Source of the DNA: Saccoglossus kowalevskii
Lineage: Eukaryota; Hemichordata; Enteropneusta; Harrimaniidae
Assembly: GCF_000003605.2 (NCBI RefSeq)
Contig: NW_003109094.1
Coordinates: forward strand, 120,469 to 162,274
DNA length: 41,806 bases
Reading direction: 5' to 3'
This document shows, piece after piece, positions 1 to 10,083 of this stretch (within the stretch, counting starts at the first letter, position 1; the number at the start of each line of letters is the position of its first letter). The notes under the pieces were generated by a model. It searched no databases. It was not told where the DNA came from and worked only from the letters and a program-made list of their open reading frames with translations. The position numbers and the translations under genes are program-made.

Positions 1-10
1 CCCGCTTTAA
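1..10. mobile_element. Right end of a TTAA-type MITE, cut by the window edge
   Basis: The first ten bases, CCCGCTTTAA, are identical to the terminus of the family of ~165 bp elements at 2832-2995, 6807-6969 and elsewhere. Only the end is in the window, so the call rests on a ten-base match and on how often this exact end recurs here. Confidence 0.45.
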
Positions 11-1990
11 GTGACATTTCCCAGTGAACGTCACAGATGCGAAAGATGAACCATAGTCACGTGGTAATGTCCAAATTCTCCATGTCACTTGACAAGAACC
101 ACAGTAGTCTGAATGGTCCATGCAAGCAGATTGGAATTTGTTATAATGAGCAACTAAAACACGCCAATACTCAATATGTCGATGTTTATACACTATAGTT
201 GTTGCAGGATTGCTAGATCCATATTAATTTGAATATATCTGGCAGTTCCGGGTGTTGGATAAGGATGACGCTATATCGCAATGGTGAAAAAACCTTTAAA
301 AAATTGTCTTCAAAGCAACTGGGTCCAGATCTCTCCTAATATATAAGAATTACTTGGTTTTTGTTGAATAACATTCTCTACTTAAAATCCCAAGATTTGT
401 TTTTTATTAACTTGTCCAGTTATTTTGCAACGATAGTCATTGAAACAAATGTTCCATGACCACGAGATCTAGATATCAACCAACCTCTTACCGATTTGTA
501 CCCCTTGAAAATTTCATATGAATCAATCTATAACTTCTCGAGTTATAAATATTTGATCATTCTTAAATTACTGTTTCCCTGACAACCAGATCCATATCTC
601 TTCCACCAAATAAGCTCGATTGGTATTTTTTTCCCAAAGCACCCCCTTATAAAAATGAACTGAGAATCACTGAATAACATTTTGAATTATAAATGACAAA
701 TCAATTGCAAAATTGTTGTTTCCATAGCAACCAGGTCCGCACTGTGCCAATATCTAATGGATTGATCCTTGAATCAAGGACAAGCTCTTCTGAAAATCAG
801 TTCATAAATATTTCTCGAAGTTTCTGTTTTCATGACATTTTTAGAAAATTTACCAATAGTTGAAATTGTTTTCAGTAAATATTTGTTGCCAAACAACTAA
901 AAATAATGAAAAAAATCTTGAGTTTTTTAAGTAGAGATTGTTCTTCAAACATAAAGTAAGCCATTATATATTTTTGTAGAAATCTAGATCCAATTTTTTT
1001 GAAAATTTTTTTAAACGGTTCTCAAACCATTTTCAGATAGGGTCATCCTCTGACTCCGTGGGTGAACAAACGTATTCACGACTCAATTTGATCTTACTTT
1101 TCAAAATGAAATTAAAAGCTCATGTGAGTGTGATAAATGTGTACAATTGGATAGAGGTAATTGCGAAGGTATGTTATTTGTATCTATGACGGAGTTTGCG
1201 CTTTTCGAGTGCATTCTAGCATTCAAGGCCATGCGACTAAGTTCTAACCAATCACAGCATGCGTAACAGCGGAAGATGTGATAGAAACGAGCTTGGCCTA
1301 TTTGCGCGCGTCCACTCGCACTTTAGAAGTCATCCACGTTCAAGAAAGTGTATTGCCCAACTTTAAGTCGTTAACAAAGCAAATTCGCACTATCAAATAT
1401 TTCATATAATATTCCCAAGACCACAATAATTATCCATGAATTATCCCAGAGAACAATAAATGGAGACAAATATTCAAATAAGATTTTGCACACAATTTTG
1501 ACTATTCAGAGACCACGTGTACTACCAAAATACTCGGAGATGATTGTATACACGTTGGTGATGTCTATTTTTTTGGTAAATAATTTTGTGCAAATTTTAT
1601 TTTATGTGCGGTCGAGACTGCGGTGAAAGCATTCTTGTGGCGAATTGACCCTCTCAAATTAATAAAATCGAATCCTGTTCTATAACAATGACATGAGTTA
1701 TTTTAATCACATCAATGTCTGCAGTGCAACTTAAAGAAAGCGATAATTACCATGCTTTCCCAGTAGTCATTATACGTGTTGCAACTATTACTGATAGCAC
1801 TTGATTTATATTAACCAGCGAAATATAAGTGAAATTTATCACCAAGCACTAAAAGGGACGGTCATTCTTCATCAAATCCGTTCGCCTACTCGACGTGCAA
1901 TCTTGGAGATCAAACGACTGCAAAGATTGTCACCGATATGCTCGCATGTGTTTTGTGATACACACTAATGAGTAGAATAGACAAACGTTC
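11..1990. other. AT-rich non-coding sequence with a degenerate dispersed repeat
   Basis: No convincing coding sequence is visible on either strand. A recurring phrase, roughly GCAACCAGGTCCATATCTC, appears at about 316-336, 580-602 and 727-747. Each time it is preceded by a TTGTTTCC-like string, and two copies have a nearby TGAATAACATT. This suggests an old, irregularly spaced repeat. The third copy contains GTTTCCATAGCAAC (718-731), which resembles an RFX X-box. Nothing else is assigned. Confidence 0.4.
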
Positions 1991-1993
1991 AAT

Positions 1994-2024
1994 CAAAGAC
2001 AATAGACAATTTCTATTGTCTTTG
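1994..2024. repeat. Perfect 13-bp stem, 5-nt loop hairpin
   Basis: CAAAGACAATAGA (1994-2006) is followed by the loop CAATT and then its exact reverse complement (2012-2024). There is no T-run after it that would suggest a terminator, and this is eukaryotic sequence. It may be the centre of a decayed palindromic element; the function is unknown. Confidence 0.7.
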
Positions 2025-2566
2025 GTTCAATGCACCCACAGACGTCACATAGTGCATGGTCGAATTCCGTGTAAATAAACATTATATTTTACTCTTGTTG
2101 CATGCGTCGAATCTCGTGCGTTGATAAAATCACGAACTAGGGTGTGACTTTTTTTAAGGAAAAGTTGCATTTGCAATTTCCACACTATTGGAACGTTGTC
2201 AACCGTTGGTTGGCGATTAAGTACACTAACTACTGGAATTGTTATCTTATTACGTAACTGAGAGGTTCTATCATGTGGGCCAACCATATACTGGCTTCAT
2301 TTAGGCGACTACGCCCGTTGATAAAAATATTGGCTTCACGTGATGGCGCGAAACTTACGTCACGGTAACTTTTCTGGAGTTTTCACGTTACCCATAACGT
2401 CGGAGTTAGTAATTAATTTTTTTTTTATTTTTCTCTACAATTAAATCTGTTACGTTCAGTGCACATCAAATTGATACATGTTATAGGTTGTTACAACCTT
2501 CAGACTTTTCCATTGCCACTTTTTGTATACGCCAATCTGTAATACTGAAGTAACAAATACAGAAAC

Positions 2567-2631
2567 TTAAAGGGCAGTTTTTATCAAAACAAATGTCGCA
2601 CATGCGCAGCGCGGCGTCTGCCGCGCTTTAA
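2567..2631. mobile_element. Short TTAA-flanked MITE, ~65 bp
   Basis: The element runs from TTAAAGGGCAG to CCGCGCTTTAA, with GC-rich ends around an AT-rich middle. Its right half (about 2577-2631) matches 19507-19560 closely, including the shared string AAATGTCGCACAT. It belongs to the same broad TTAA group as 9048-9180. There is no coding capacity, so it would depend on a transposase encoded elsewhere. Confidence 0.55.
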
Positions 2632-2831
2632 CAGATTCTCTAGCAAGTCTCATTGCCACCCCCACGGGAAAACAAATTACAGAGTTTCAACTGAATGTTT
2701 GGTAGTTGTACGCATATCCTGGTCTAAAAAAAAAATGTCGACCAATATATTTAAATGCCATAGACATACTCAGTCATACTCTGACACAATATATATTTGT
2801 ACATCACCAAAGGAACGACCGAAAAATATTG

Positions 2832-2995
2832 TTAAAGCGGGGGAGTCGTCACCTGCGCATGCGTCAGATGGCCATAGCTTTTCATTGTTTACAAACAAGC
2901 GTCTACCCATGAGCCTTTGCGTAATAGCGTGTGTTGTTATTATCGCTTGGTACTCAATTCCCGCGCGTGCGCAGGCGACGACTGCCCTGCTTTAA
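2832..2995. mobile_element. TTAA-flanked MITE, ~164 bp (family A)
   Basis: The left end TTAAAGCGGGGGAGTCGTC and the right end, ...CGACGACTGCCCTGCTTTAA, are imperfect inverted repeats of about 30 bp, bounded by TTAA on both sides. The interior is shared with 6807-6969, 10084-10241, 24098-24266, 24943-25108 and 27516-27681, for example ATTGTTTACAAACAAGCGTC. Reading frames across it give a recurring peptide (AGESSPAHASDGHS), but that only reflects repeat identity. The TTAA target resembles piggyBac insertions. The first bases after TTAA are AGCGGG rather than the usual CCY of piggyBac ends, so the superfamily is left open. Confidence 0.8.
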
Positions 2996-3547
2996 TTAAG
3001 AGACTCTCTCTACGCAAACATCTACAATGACAGTAATGAATATGTTCACGGAGCTGAAAAAAGGGATAATGCTAATCTGCACATGCGCGCATGCCGTGCT
3101 TTCATTTGTTCAAGGGTATAGAGTTACGGAAAATCTAATTTATAACGACTAGAACGATTTTTGTTGATACATTACTAAGACCTTTATACATTCATACGAA
3201 ACGTGTAGTGTTTCATTGAGTGGCACGCGTGTTTATGATTGTACATAACATTGTGATTTGTAGCAGGTCCTCCTGTAATGGATGACGAGATGGCGAGGAG
3301 CAAAACAAGTCACGCGACTCTCTCGCCCTAAATGAGATCTCGGCGATCATTTTCCAAATAATGTAATTGACGTACTAAAAAGATATCTAAAGCAATTACA
3401 TAATTAGCTTTTTGGCTGGGGTAGATGAGTGCGACACGACGTCTTTTTTAATTACAAATTTAATCTTGATGATTTTCAAATATTCACATCTAGATATTAT
3501 ATAAATGTTCAAAGCAGTATAACATATTATTGAGACATTTTAAACCA
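2996..3547. other. Unassigned non-coding sequence
   Basis: No gene is recognised. The phrase GAGATCTCGGCGATCATTTT (about 3331-3350) recurs with one change near 38034-38053, a weak hint of another dispersed repeat. Confidence 0.4.
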
Positions 3548-3662
3548 GTTTATTTCGACAGATTGGCGTTGTTTATTTCGACAGATTGGCGTTGTTTATT
3601 TCGACAGATTGGCGTTGTTTATTTCGACAGATTGGCGTTGTTTATTTCGACAGATTGGTGTG
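3548..3662. repeat. Tandem repeat, 5 x 23 bp
   Basis: Five head-to-tail 23-bp units start at 3548, 3571, 3594, 3617 and 3640. The unit begins GTTTATTTCGACAGATTGG. The first four are identical and the last differs only at its end (GGTGTG for GGCGTT). There are no spacers, so this is a minisatellite and not a CRISPR array. Near-perfect identity implies recent expansion or homogenisation. Confidence 0.95.
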
Positions 3663-3911
3663 TAAATCCTCAAATCGTTGAACACAGACCCACACGCTAC
3701 GTGGCATATCGTCTATGGCGTAATTACACACAATACAACGCGTCTCATTTATCCCAGTAGTACGGGTCACACGCTTTGTGTACGTATACGCACAATAGCG
3801 AAACACGTTATTAATTTCGCAACAATGTTCATTCAAGTTGACGCATCATACTAACAAAGTTCCGACCAATAGCGTGACAGCAGCTCACCTTCAAAATTCC
3901 GATAAACTACA
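3663..3911. other. Unassigned sequence before the duplicated segment
   Basis: No gene is visible. The last bases (GTGACAGC...CTTCAAA, about 3876-3895) vaguely resemble the right end of the family A element that sits before copy 2 (GTGACGACCC...CTTCAAA, near 10221-10242). The match is too weak to call an element here. Confidence 0.3.
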
Positions 3912-4349
3912 CGTTGCTGTTGTCGACACTACTCAATATTCACGTAGAATATTTGCTTCCAAGCTTTTATATGTGCGCCTTTGGGGAAATATACTGCGGG
4001 AATGAATATATTAAGTCGTAAAACGCTTTTACGAAACATATTCAAAACAGAAACCAGCGTGTATACCAGCACATATTGTCGTATTAGAAATTATATTTTA
4101 AATGTGAAAACGTTGATTGGAAAAGATAATTTTAACAGTCGAGGCTGTGACTCTCACTAACCTGCAATATTCGGGTTCAGCAAATTAACTAATATATTTT
4201 GTAAACTGCTATTTGTAAATCAGTCAATATCTGAGGTTTACGAAGAGATTCCTTTCTCAACTATTGAACTCGTTGTGATACAACAGTAAGAGCATCTAAC
4301 AACAGAGCAATTGCGATTTCCGAGGTTCTGAGATTAAAGAAGAATTAAA

Positions 4350-5110
4350 TATATAACGTATTATTAAATATTGGTTGCAAATACTAAAGATGAATGAAAG
4401 TAGACATGTTTTTAAGTGTTATCATTTTCAGTATTGTTAAACTCAAAGTAATCAACAATGTTGGGCATTATCAGTTAAAAAAATATTATTTTCATATGGT
4501 ATGGGGGAAGCTTGGCTATCACAAGGGGTGGGAAATAAATTGGCATTTTTAAATATATTTAAGCAACGTTGCAGAGATATAGACTAGCTGCAGTAAATGA
4601 CAGCCCAAAACTTGTAACATATAGATGTTTTAAAACCATTTTTGGCTGCGAGAGTTATTTATGTAATTTTGATAGATCACATTTGTTAAATGTGCTTTGT
4701 AAGTTTAGAATATCAGCACATACTTTACATATTGAGACAGGCAGGAGACAAAACGTTTCTAAAAATGAACAATACTGTAATTTTTGTCGTGATATCGTTG
4801 AAGACGAGTTTCAATTCCTGTTATGCTGTCCACTTTATTCTGACATAATGAAAACATACTTACCAGCTTATTATTATACTTACCCAGATCCAATTAAATT
4901 TAATAACTTAATGAATACAAATAAACATTTACAGAGAAACATAGCATGCTATTTGATACAGGCATATACTATACGAGATAGTATTTAAAAAATGTGTTTT
5001 TCTTTTCTTCTGTAATCTTCACTAGCACTTCTTGTACTTATTATTTTTGTAACATTCTTTGTACATAAGGCCGGAGGCCAAAGAACTGAATAAATTATTA
5101 TTATATTAAA
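4350..5110 (+). mobile_element. 5'-truncated non-LTR retrotransposon (LINE), 3' end only
   Basis: About 760 bp is present here and absent at the matching place in copy 2, where GAATTAAAAGGATCAT (about 11071-11088) is continuous. The plus strand encodes the C-terminal part of a LINE ORF2 (see 4502-4985). It is followed by the 3' tail GGCCGGAGGCCAAAGAACTG, then AATAAATTATTATTATA, typical of invertebrate LINE ends. ATTAAA occurs at both edges (4344-4349, 5105-5110) and may be a short target-site duplication. The left ~150 bp is not recognisably coding. The empty paralogous site argues that insertion followed the duplication. Confidence 0.8.
4502..4985 (+). pseudogene. LINE ORF2 C-terminal fragment (frameshifted)
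   Basis: The first frame reads GEAWLSQGVGNKLAFLNIF then KQRCRDID (about 4502-4584). This resembles the conserved stretch just after the thumb region in CR1/L2/Jockey-like LINE proteins. The frame then shifts, and an open stretch ends at TAA 4986-4988. It carries FRISAHTLHIETGR and a cysteine cluster, YCNFCRDIVEDEFQFLLCCP, which matches the C-terminal C-x2-C...H/F...C zinc-knuckle-like end of this protein class. Endonuclease and reverse transcriptase domains are missing. It is a dead 5'-truncated copy; the clade is not resolved. Confidence 0.8.
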
Positions 5111-5264
5111 AGGATCATACAAATCTCAATTGGTATATCCGATAACCCACACTTTCGCGTGGTGTTTCTGTTAATTACCATGCATTCAGCTCTGTGTACT
5201 GACAATACAATGCAATACAACCGATTACTACTAAATCTTCAATTTTATCGAGTCTGAAACACTT

Positions 5265-5294
5265 GGTGTGGTGTGGTGTGGTGTGGTGTGGTGT
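5265..5294. repeat. Microsatellite (GGTGT)6
   Basis: Six perfect GGTGT units. The matching position in copy 2 (about 11315-11330) has a single degenerate unit, so the expansion happened in copy 1 after the duplication. Confidence 0.95.
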
Positions 5295-5382
5295 TTCTAA
5301 TACATAGTAATGGCGGGTCTTCTTAATCAACATTAAATCTAATAAGAAACACAACGTTACAGATAAAATTAATAATCAATAT

Positions 5383-5587
5383 AATTACATTATCTGAAAC
5401 GATTTCTTGAAGTTACTATAGAAAATATCGTTATTCAACGCGTCTATGGGAATAAATAACAGGTTGCTCACAGCATAGTCACTTGAGTGGATATTGATTG
5501 AGTGAAACGCAAAACATCTACTGTTTACATATGCAATCAATATGCAAATAAATGGATACGTATAACCGATTACTTTCTTTTCATTGT
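5383..5587. repeat. Near-identical patch shared with copy 2
   Basis: This 205 bp stretch aligns without gaps to 11412-11616 with about four or five substitutions, far closer than the surrounding paralogous sequence, which has many changes and indels. A related but more diverged ~115 bp module occurs at about 5825-5945. Gene conversion or selection could explain the patch. Confidence 0.75.
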
Positions 5588-6806
5588 AAACAAATATCTT
5601 GGCTCATTGATATTCAACAATGGTAATATAAATTGAACCAATCACCAAAGATTTCAACATTATAATGTAAATATGATTCTATATTTGGGTTCATTTTGAA
5701 AGATTATTAATGTAAATTCAGAATATTTCGTTATGATCGATTAAATTGAACTGAATACAAGGAATATTTTGCATTTTTGTTATACATTATATAAAGTGGT
5801 TTATTTTCGTGGTATAAGTCGGAAACACTCACAATATAGTCGCAGGAATTGGTATTGATTGTGTGGAACGCAAAACATTTACTGTTTACTATGCCAACAC
5901 ATGAATCCAAATCAATGGATACGTATAACTGATCGCATTTTTCTCTACATTTAATATAAAGTGTGAATACACCCATGAAAATTAGTTTTGTTTAGAATCA
6001 GGTAGCTCCATTTTTTTACCTTTCTAAATTGTTAGCTAAAATTTATAAATTGTTAAACATGATATATACATGTTGTTAGTAGTTAGTTATAATGTTCCAA
6101 ACGTATCTTGTTATTTTTGTGTTATAGGTGGAAACACTCGAAAGTGTAGTTCGCATATTTAAACCCACAGTTCTTCTGAGTATTGTAAATTCTCGGGCTA
6201 TATTAGGTATGATTGTTGTGGGTGCAATAAATAATATATCATTGATGAATTCATTACCCAACGCACGACTATAGTAATTTTCAATGTACATATATATGTA
6301 AAACGCTTTGCAATTTCAGAGAAGAATTTGAATTATGCATCTACGTCAAAGTCCACTTATTTTTTACAATAATCAATAGTAATTTAGTAAACCAAGATCA
6401 TTCTCATCAGAGCTATGAGCGGTCAAATATAATCATTTCAACATCACTGCTAATGCATGTCTTCACTGAAAATGCTTGCGGCACAATTCTATGATTACAA
6501 AAACTGGAAATATGCAAGCTTGAATAGGTTTTGTTTGGAGACCACACAGTCGGGAGTCGATGAATATAAATGACGTGGATCCACTGTCAAGATTAGTTTT
6601 TCCGATGTATTTCGCTGAACTTGGTGTTATGTAATTTTCCCCACAGGAAATTTGATTTTCACAGTCACAGTTAAAGTCACTGTTTGATATCAAGTAGTGC
6701 GTTGTCATGGGAGATGATAAATAACAATTCATCTGAATATGTACATTGACTATTATTTATTTTATTCCGTCATGTAATTTGGGGGTAATATACAGCTATC
6801 TTTAAT

Positions 6807-6969
6807 TTAAAGCGTGGGAGTCGTCACCTGCTCATGCGTCAGATGGCCATAGCGTTTCATTGTTTACAAACAAGCGTCTACCCATGAGCCTTTGCGTTTT
6901 TAGCGTTTGTTGTTATCGTCGCCTGGGACTGAATTCCCGCGCGTGCGCGTGATGACCCTCCCGCTTTAA
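6807..6969. mobile_element. TTAA-flanked MITE, ~163 bp (family A)
   Basis: TTAAAGCGTGGGAGTCGTC at the left and TGATGACCCTCCCGCTTTAA at the right form imperfect inverted ends. The interior matches the 2832-2995 copy in the same orientation. It lies in a part of copy 1 with no clear counterpart in copy 2, so an empty site cannot be read. Confidence 0.8.
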
Positions 6970-7092
6970 TACATGTAATTATAATTTACCAGTCGTGTGA
7001 ATTCTCCAACGTCTTGGGATCAGTTTTATGTTAATTATATCGAGCGTTAGTGCTTATAATTCGTTTACAAACTAAGATTTAATTTTATTAAT

Positions 7093-7574
7093 TATTTAAC
7101 TTGTTAAATAACCGATCACTGGTAGCATAGTGGTTGTCGCATCAGACTCATGATCGGTAGACCCTAGTTCAAATCCTACTTTAGGCTGAACATCAAATGG
7201 GTCGACCCCTACCCTGGGTGAGTGTGCCACAGACTCAATGGGAAGGCCAATTCCACTGGCCGAGATTCATTCACTTACAAATGCGACTTTAAGGTCCGCA
7301 GGTGCTTGTGTTCGACCGAGCCTGGTTGACGCCAGGATAGCGCATTAAAATTGCCATTTGACAGGGAGATGGCCACACAGCCCTGTCATGTAGTCCCAAA
7401 CAGGAAATGACTTCTGTGGCAAAATGCACTATGTCAGTGTCAGCACTAGCACTTGCAGTTTGCACTTAAAAAAAGTCAGGAGTGACAACAGTGACATTCA
7501 ATGTCCGGAACTGTCGCCTGGCACAAAAACAATTTAATAATTAACATTATTTAAAAAAAAATATTTAACTTGTT
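7093..7574 (+). mobile_element. tRNA-derived SINE with 13-bp target-site duplication
   Basis: The body spans about 7106-7561 between two copies of TATTTAACTTGTT (7093-7105 and 7562-7574). The 5' part has a pol III A box, TAGCATAGTGG (7123-7133), and a B box, AGTTCAAATCC (7166-7176), at normal spacing, with CAT in the anticodon region. About 370 bp of tRNA-unrelated body follows and ends in an A-rich tail (TTTAAAAAAAAA) next to the 3' duplication. The matching site in copy 2 (12310-12400, inverted) has no insertion. The partner LINE is not identified. Confidence 0.88.
7112..7184 (+). promoter_or_regulatory. tRNA-like head / internal pol III promoter of the SINE
   Basis: The A and B boxes are 43 bp apart start to start, as in tRNA genes. 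The acceptor stem is not well formed and the sequence runs on into the SINE body, so this is a SINE promoter, not a working tRNA gene. Confidence 0.75.
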
Positions 7575-9047
7575 TGATTATTTTGTTGGTTACGTGTTTT
7601 GTATTATATATTTATTAAATCAGGTGAATATATAATTATTACATATGATGAACTTTTTTTATGACAGTGCATGAGGCGGCGAGACTAGATGTTCCAACAC
7701 AAACCTTTGAGTGACACTGACTACATCGTGACGTCACATTGCTTGGGCTGATTTGATTTTTTTTTGTTCTAGGGAATAATCACGTGCATTTCATGAATCA
7801 CAAAAATTACTTTTATTTTTGATAAACTACCAAATCCTGCTTTATAAATATATACATCATTATGCATCTTCATGTGTCGTCTTTGTTTACTATCGCCTAA
7901 TTTTAAACGCATGGGTGAAAAGGACATATCATCCTTATTTGTCTATTTTCTTGGAATTGTCCCTTTTCCCCAACTCCCCATAAACTAGTCTATCCACTTG
8001 TTGTTGAAATTACACGACATCCTCGAATTATTGACCGTGTCTGTATTATCATTATATATCATGTGATGTGAAACACGAATCTTCGGTTCAACTCAAGTCC
8101 AGCGTGCAATTCAGATCTGATTTCAACAGTTATTGTGTTTTGCACTATACCTGTTAAGACCATCGCCTTCCATTACAATTTATCACCATACTTTTACGAC
8201 ATGGCTACATTGTATGCTGCTGTTAAAGAAATCTGGATAAAAAAGTATGGTCACCGAATTATTGTGGAAATAATGGCAATTCACATTAACCTTTACTTTC
8301 TATGGTAAAATGTTTACGTCATATCTCAAAATTTCGTTCGGTCACATGTGGTGAAAAAAGGATATGAAGTTATAAGAAATTATGTTGATTACATTTTTTT
8401 ATGAAATGTTTAATGTTTAGCGATAATTGAAAAGAAAATGATTTTTTTTTTGAAGAAGAAAATGTTTTTTTTTAAACATAAATTCATACTGAGAATAACT
8501 TGTGTCGAAATCAACATTTATGTACCTCTCCACTTTTGAATTAAAATAAAAAAAAAGAGATAATTGTGTTTCTGTCATTTAAAAAGTAAGAACGCGTGCG
8601 AATGACAATAATATAACGCAGTTGTGCATTCTACGTCCTAACAACACATCGTCAATTATCTCATGAATACGTCATGTACCCATAGTATAATTAAATTTGT
8701 TATGACATGCGTCATACTATTGAATATAACTGTTTCTTCGTCTTCAATATATATGTCATCATCAAATAAAAAATGCATGATGTTTTCTATAATTTCGCCT
8801 ATAAAATAATATTTATATTAATAATTGAAATCATTTTAAAAGATGATATCAAATTAGAGCACATTGAACACAAGATTTTCTAGAACACGATTCTGACAAA
8901 TGTCAGTTTGTTATTCGTCATTATACAATAGTCTATAATTAAAGAGTGGCAGTCAGTTGTATCGCGTCGTGTTAAATAAGTTCAAGTTGTTTGTATATAC
9001 ATAAATCTAACTCCCACTACACAGGGACCACTGCCTAAACAATAAAA

Positions 9048-9180
9048 TTAAAGCGCGGTGGGCGTCGAGCAGCGCGTGTTCGAATTTCATGTAAATAAAC
9101 AATGTATTTTACACGCGTTGTATACGTCGCTATGAGTCCCATCTCGAACAGGACGCGGCACGGCGACTGCCGCCCTTTAA
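9048..9180. mobile_element. TTAA-flanked MITE, ~133 bp, with a paralogous empty site
   Basis: The element starts TTAAAGCGCGGTGGGCGTCG and ends CGGCGACTGCCGCCCTTTAA. It is flanked by ...AATAAAA on the left and CAATCGCGAACC on the right. In copy 2 the corresponding sequence is continuous, AATTAATAATCGC (14094-14106), with a single TTAA at 14096-14099. That comparison shows directly that insertion duplicated TTAA. The AT-rich middle (GTAAATAAACAATGTATTTT) resembles 2071-2091, a possible decayed relative. Confidence 0.85.
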
Positions 9181-9709
9181 CAATCGCGAACCACCTAGTT
9201 ATCAGTAAATCTTTGGAAAAACATGTGTCTGTGCTGACACGCCTGACACGTTTCCAAAAACGGATTGTTTATTACTATTGGCAGATTTTTTTGACGCGGA
9301 TGATCACGTGACATTACATATTCGCCGGGTATACAGGCAGCTCGATTTAACCTTGTCACGTGACCATCCACGTTGTCTGGTTATTATTGCGAAACGCGTG
9401 AAACGAATCTGACTAGGTAAATAATACCTAATTGGGTTATTCGCACACGTGTTATAAAAGCTCTGACGTACGCCAAACAACAAGTACAGTAAAGTACCTC
9501 TCACCGGGTTTCTGTTCTGTCATGGTATCCACATAAACCCTCGTTTTATATATTCTCATTTTTGGGGGGGGGGGGTGATCCTTGACGCCGGCATAACAGC
9601 CGCGAAAGGTGAAACAAATATTAAAACGTTACGCCGACGTTAGGGGCTTTAATATAGGGGAGTTGTAGTCCCTTTGACATTATCAAAATCCTCATCTTTC
9701 TAATTACAG

Positions 9710-9787
9710 TGCGCAACACAGCCTCTCACCCACTTAGTTCTTACTCGCTTGTCCCCTTACGTGTTTTCCACGGTCATAACAGACTCG
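9710..9787 (+). other. Exon-like block with splice signals (copy 1)
   Basis: The 78 bp block is preceded by CTTTCTAATTACAG, a pyrimidine-rich acceptor, and followed by GTGAGTATTT, a strong donor. It is open in frame 1 and would encode 26 residues ending STVITDS. Copy 2 keeps the same acceptor and donor at 14980-15056, but the block is one base shorter (TTT for TTTT), which breaks that frame. It could be a short coding exon decaying in copy 2, or an untranslated or lncRNA exon. No protein family is recognised. Confidence 0.35.
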
Positions 9788-10083
9788 GTGAGTATTTCTT
9801 GATTACTTAACTACGGTACAGTACTAATAATTTATTGTCTTCCGATTTTCATAGTCGGAGTGTCAGGAATGAACCATCTTTCACATTTGAGCTAAAATTG
9901 AGCAAATCCAAACAAACTGTAAATAATTAATACAAATGAACCATATTGTCTTTTATTCTTGCTTGTGACCATCATGAATAATCAAACCTCCGGCTACTCG
10001 CGACGAAGATTGCGAGCTACACACCTAAGAGGAGTTCGCAAAGGATTGAGAAGGTCAATGTTAGAAACAAGCGTGATAAAATA

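Larger units (their letters stand above)
3912..10083. repeat. Copy 1 of a ~5-6 kb tandem segmental duplication
   Basis: Collinear similarity to 10242-15315 appears in blocks: about 3912-4349 with 10245-11075, 5110-5200 with 11080-11160, 5240-5760 with 11300-11810, 5990-6190 with 11868-12055, 7715-8340 with 13430-14065, and 9020-10083 with 14070-15315. The 7040-7105 plus 7562-7620 block matches 12310-12400 in inverted orientation. Identity varies from loose to near-perfect. The copy ends exactly where the 10084-10241 element begins. It contains no confident protein gene, but it has three insertions absent from copy 2 and one exon-like block. Confidence 0.8.

Noticed and set aside
2699-2995. 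An open frame whose peptide (AGESSPAHASDGHS ... SLFTNKRLPMS) recurs near 24115-24327, 24843-25136 and 27465-27698, as if a small protein family.
   Set aside because: All copies are translations of the same family A MITE. The similarity is explained by DNA repeat identity, in elements with eroded ends and no coding signature.
7112-7184. A tRNA-Met gene.
   Set aside because: The A and B boxes are good, but the acceptor stem is poor. The unit has an A-rich tail and 13-bp target-site duplications, so it is the head of a SINE.
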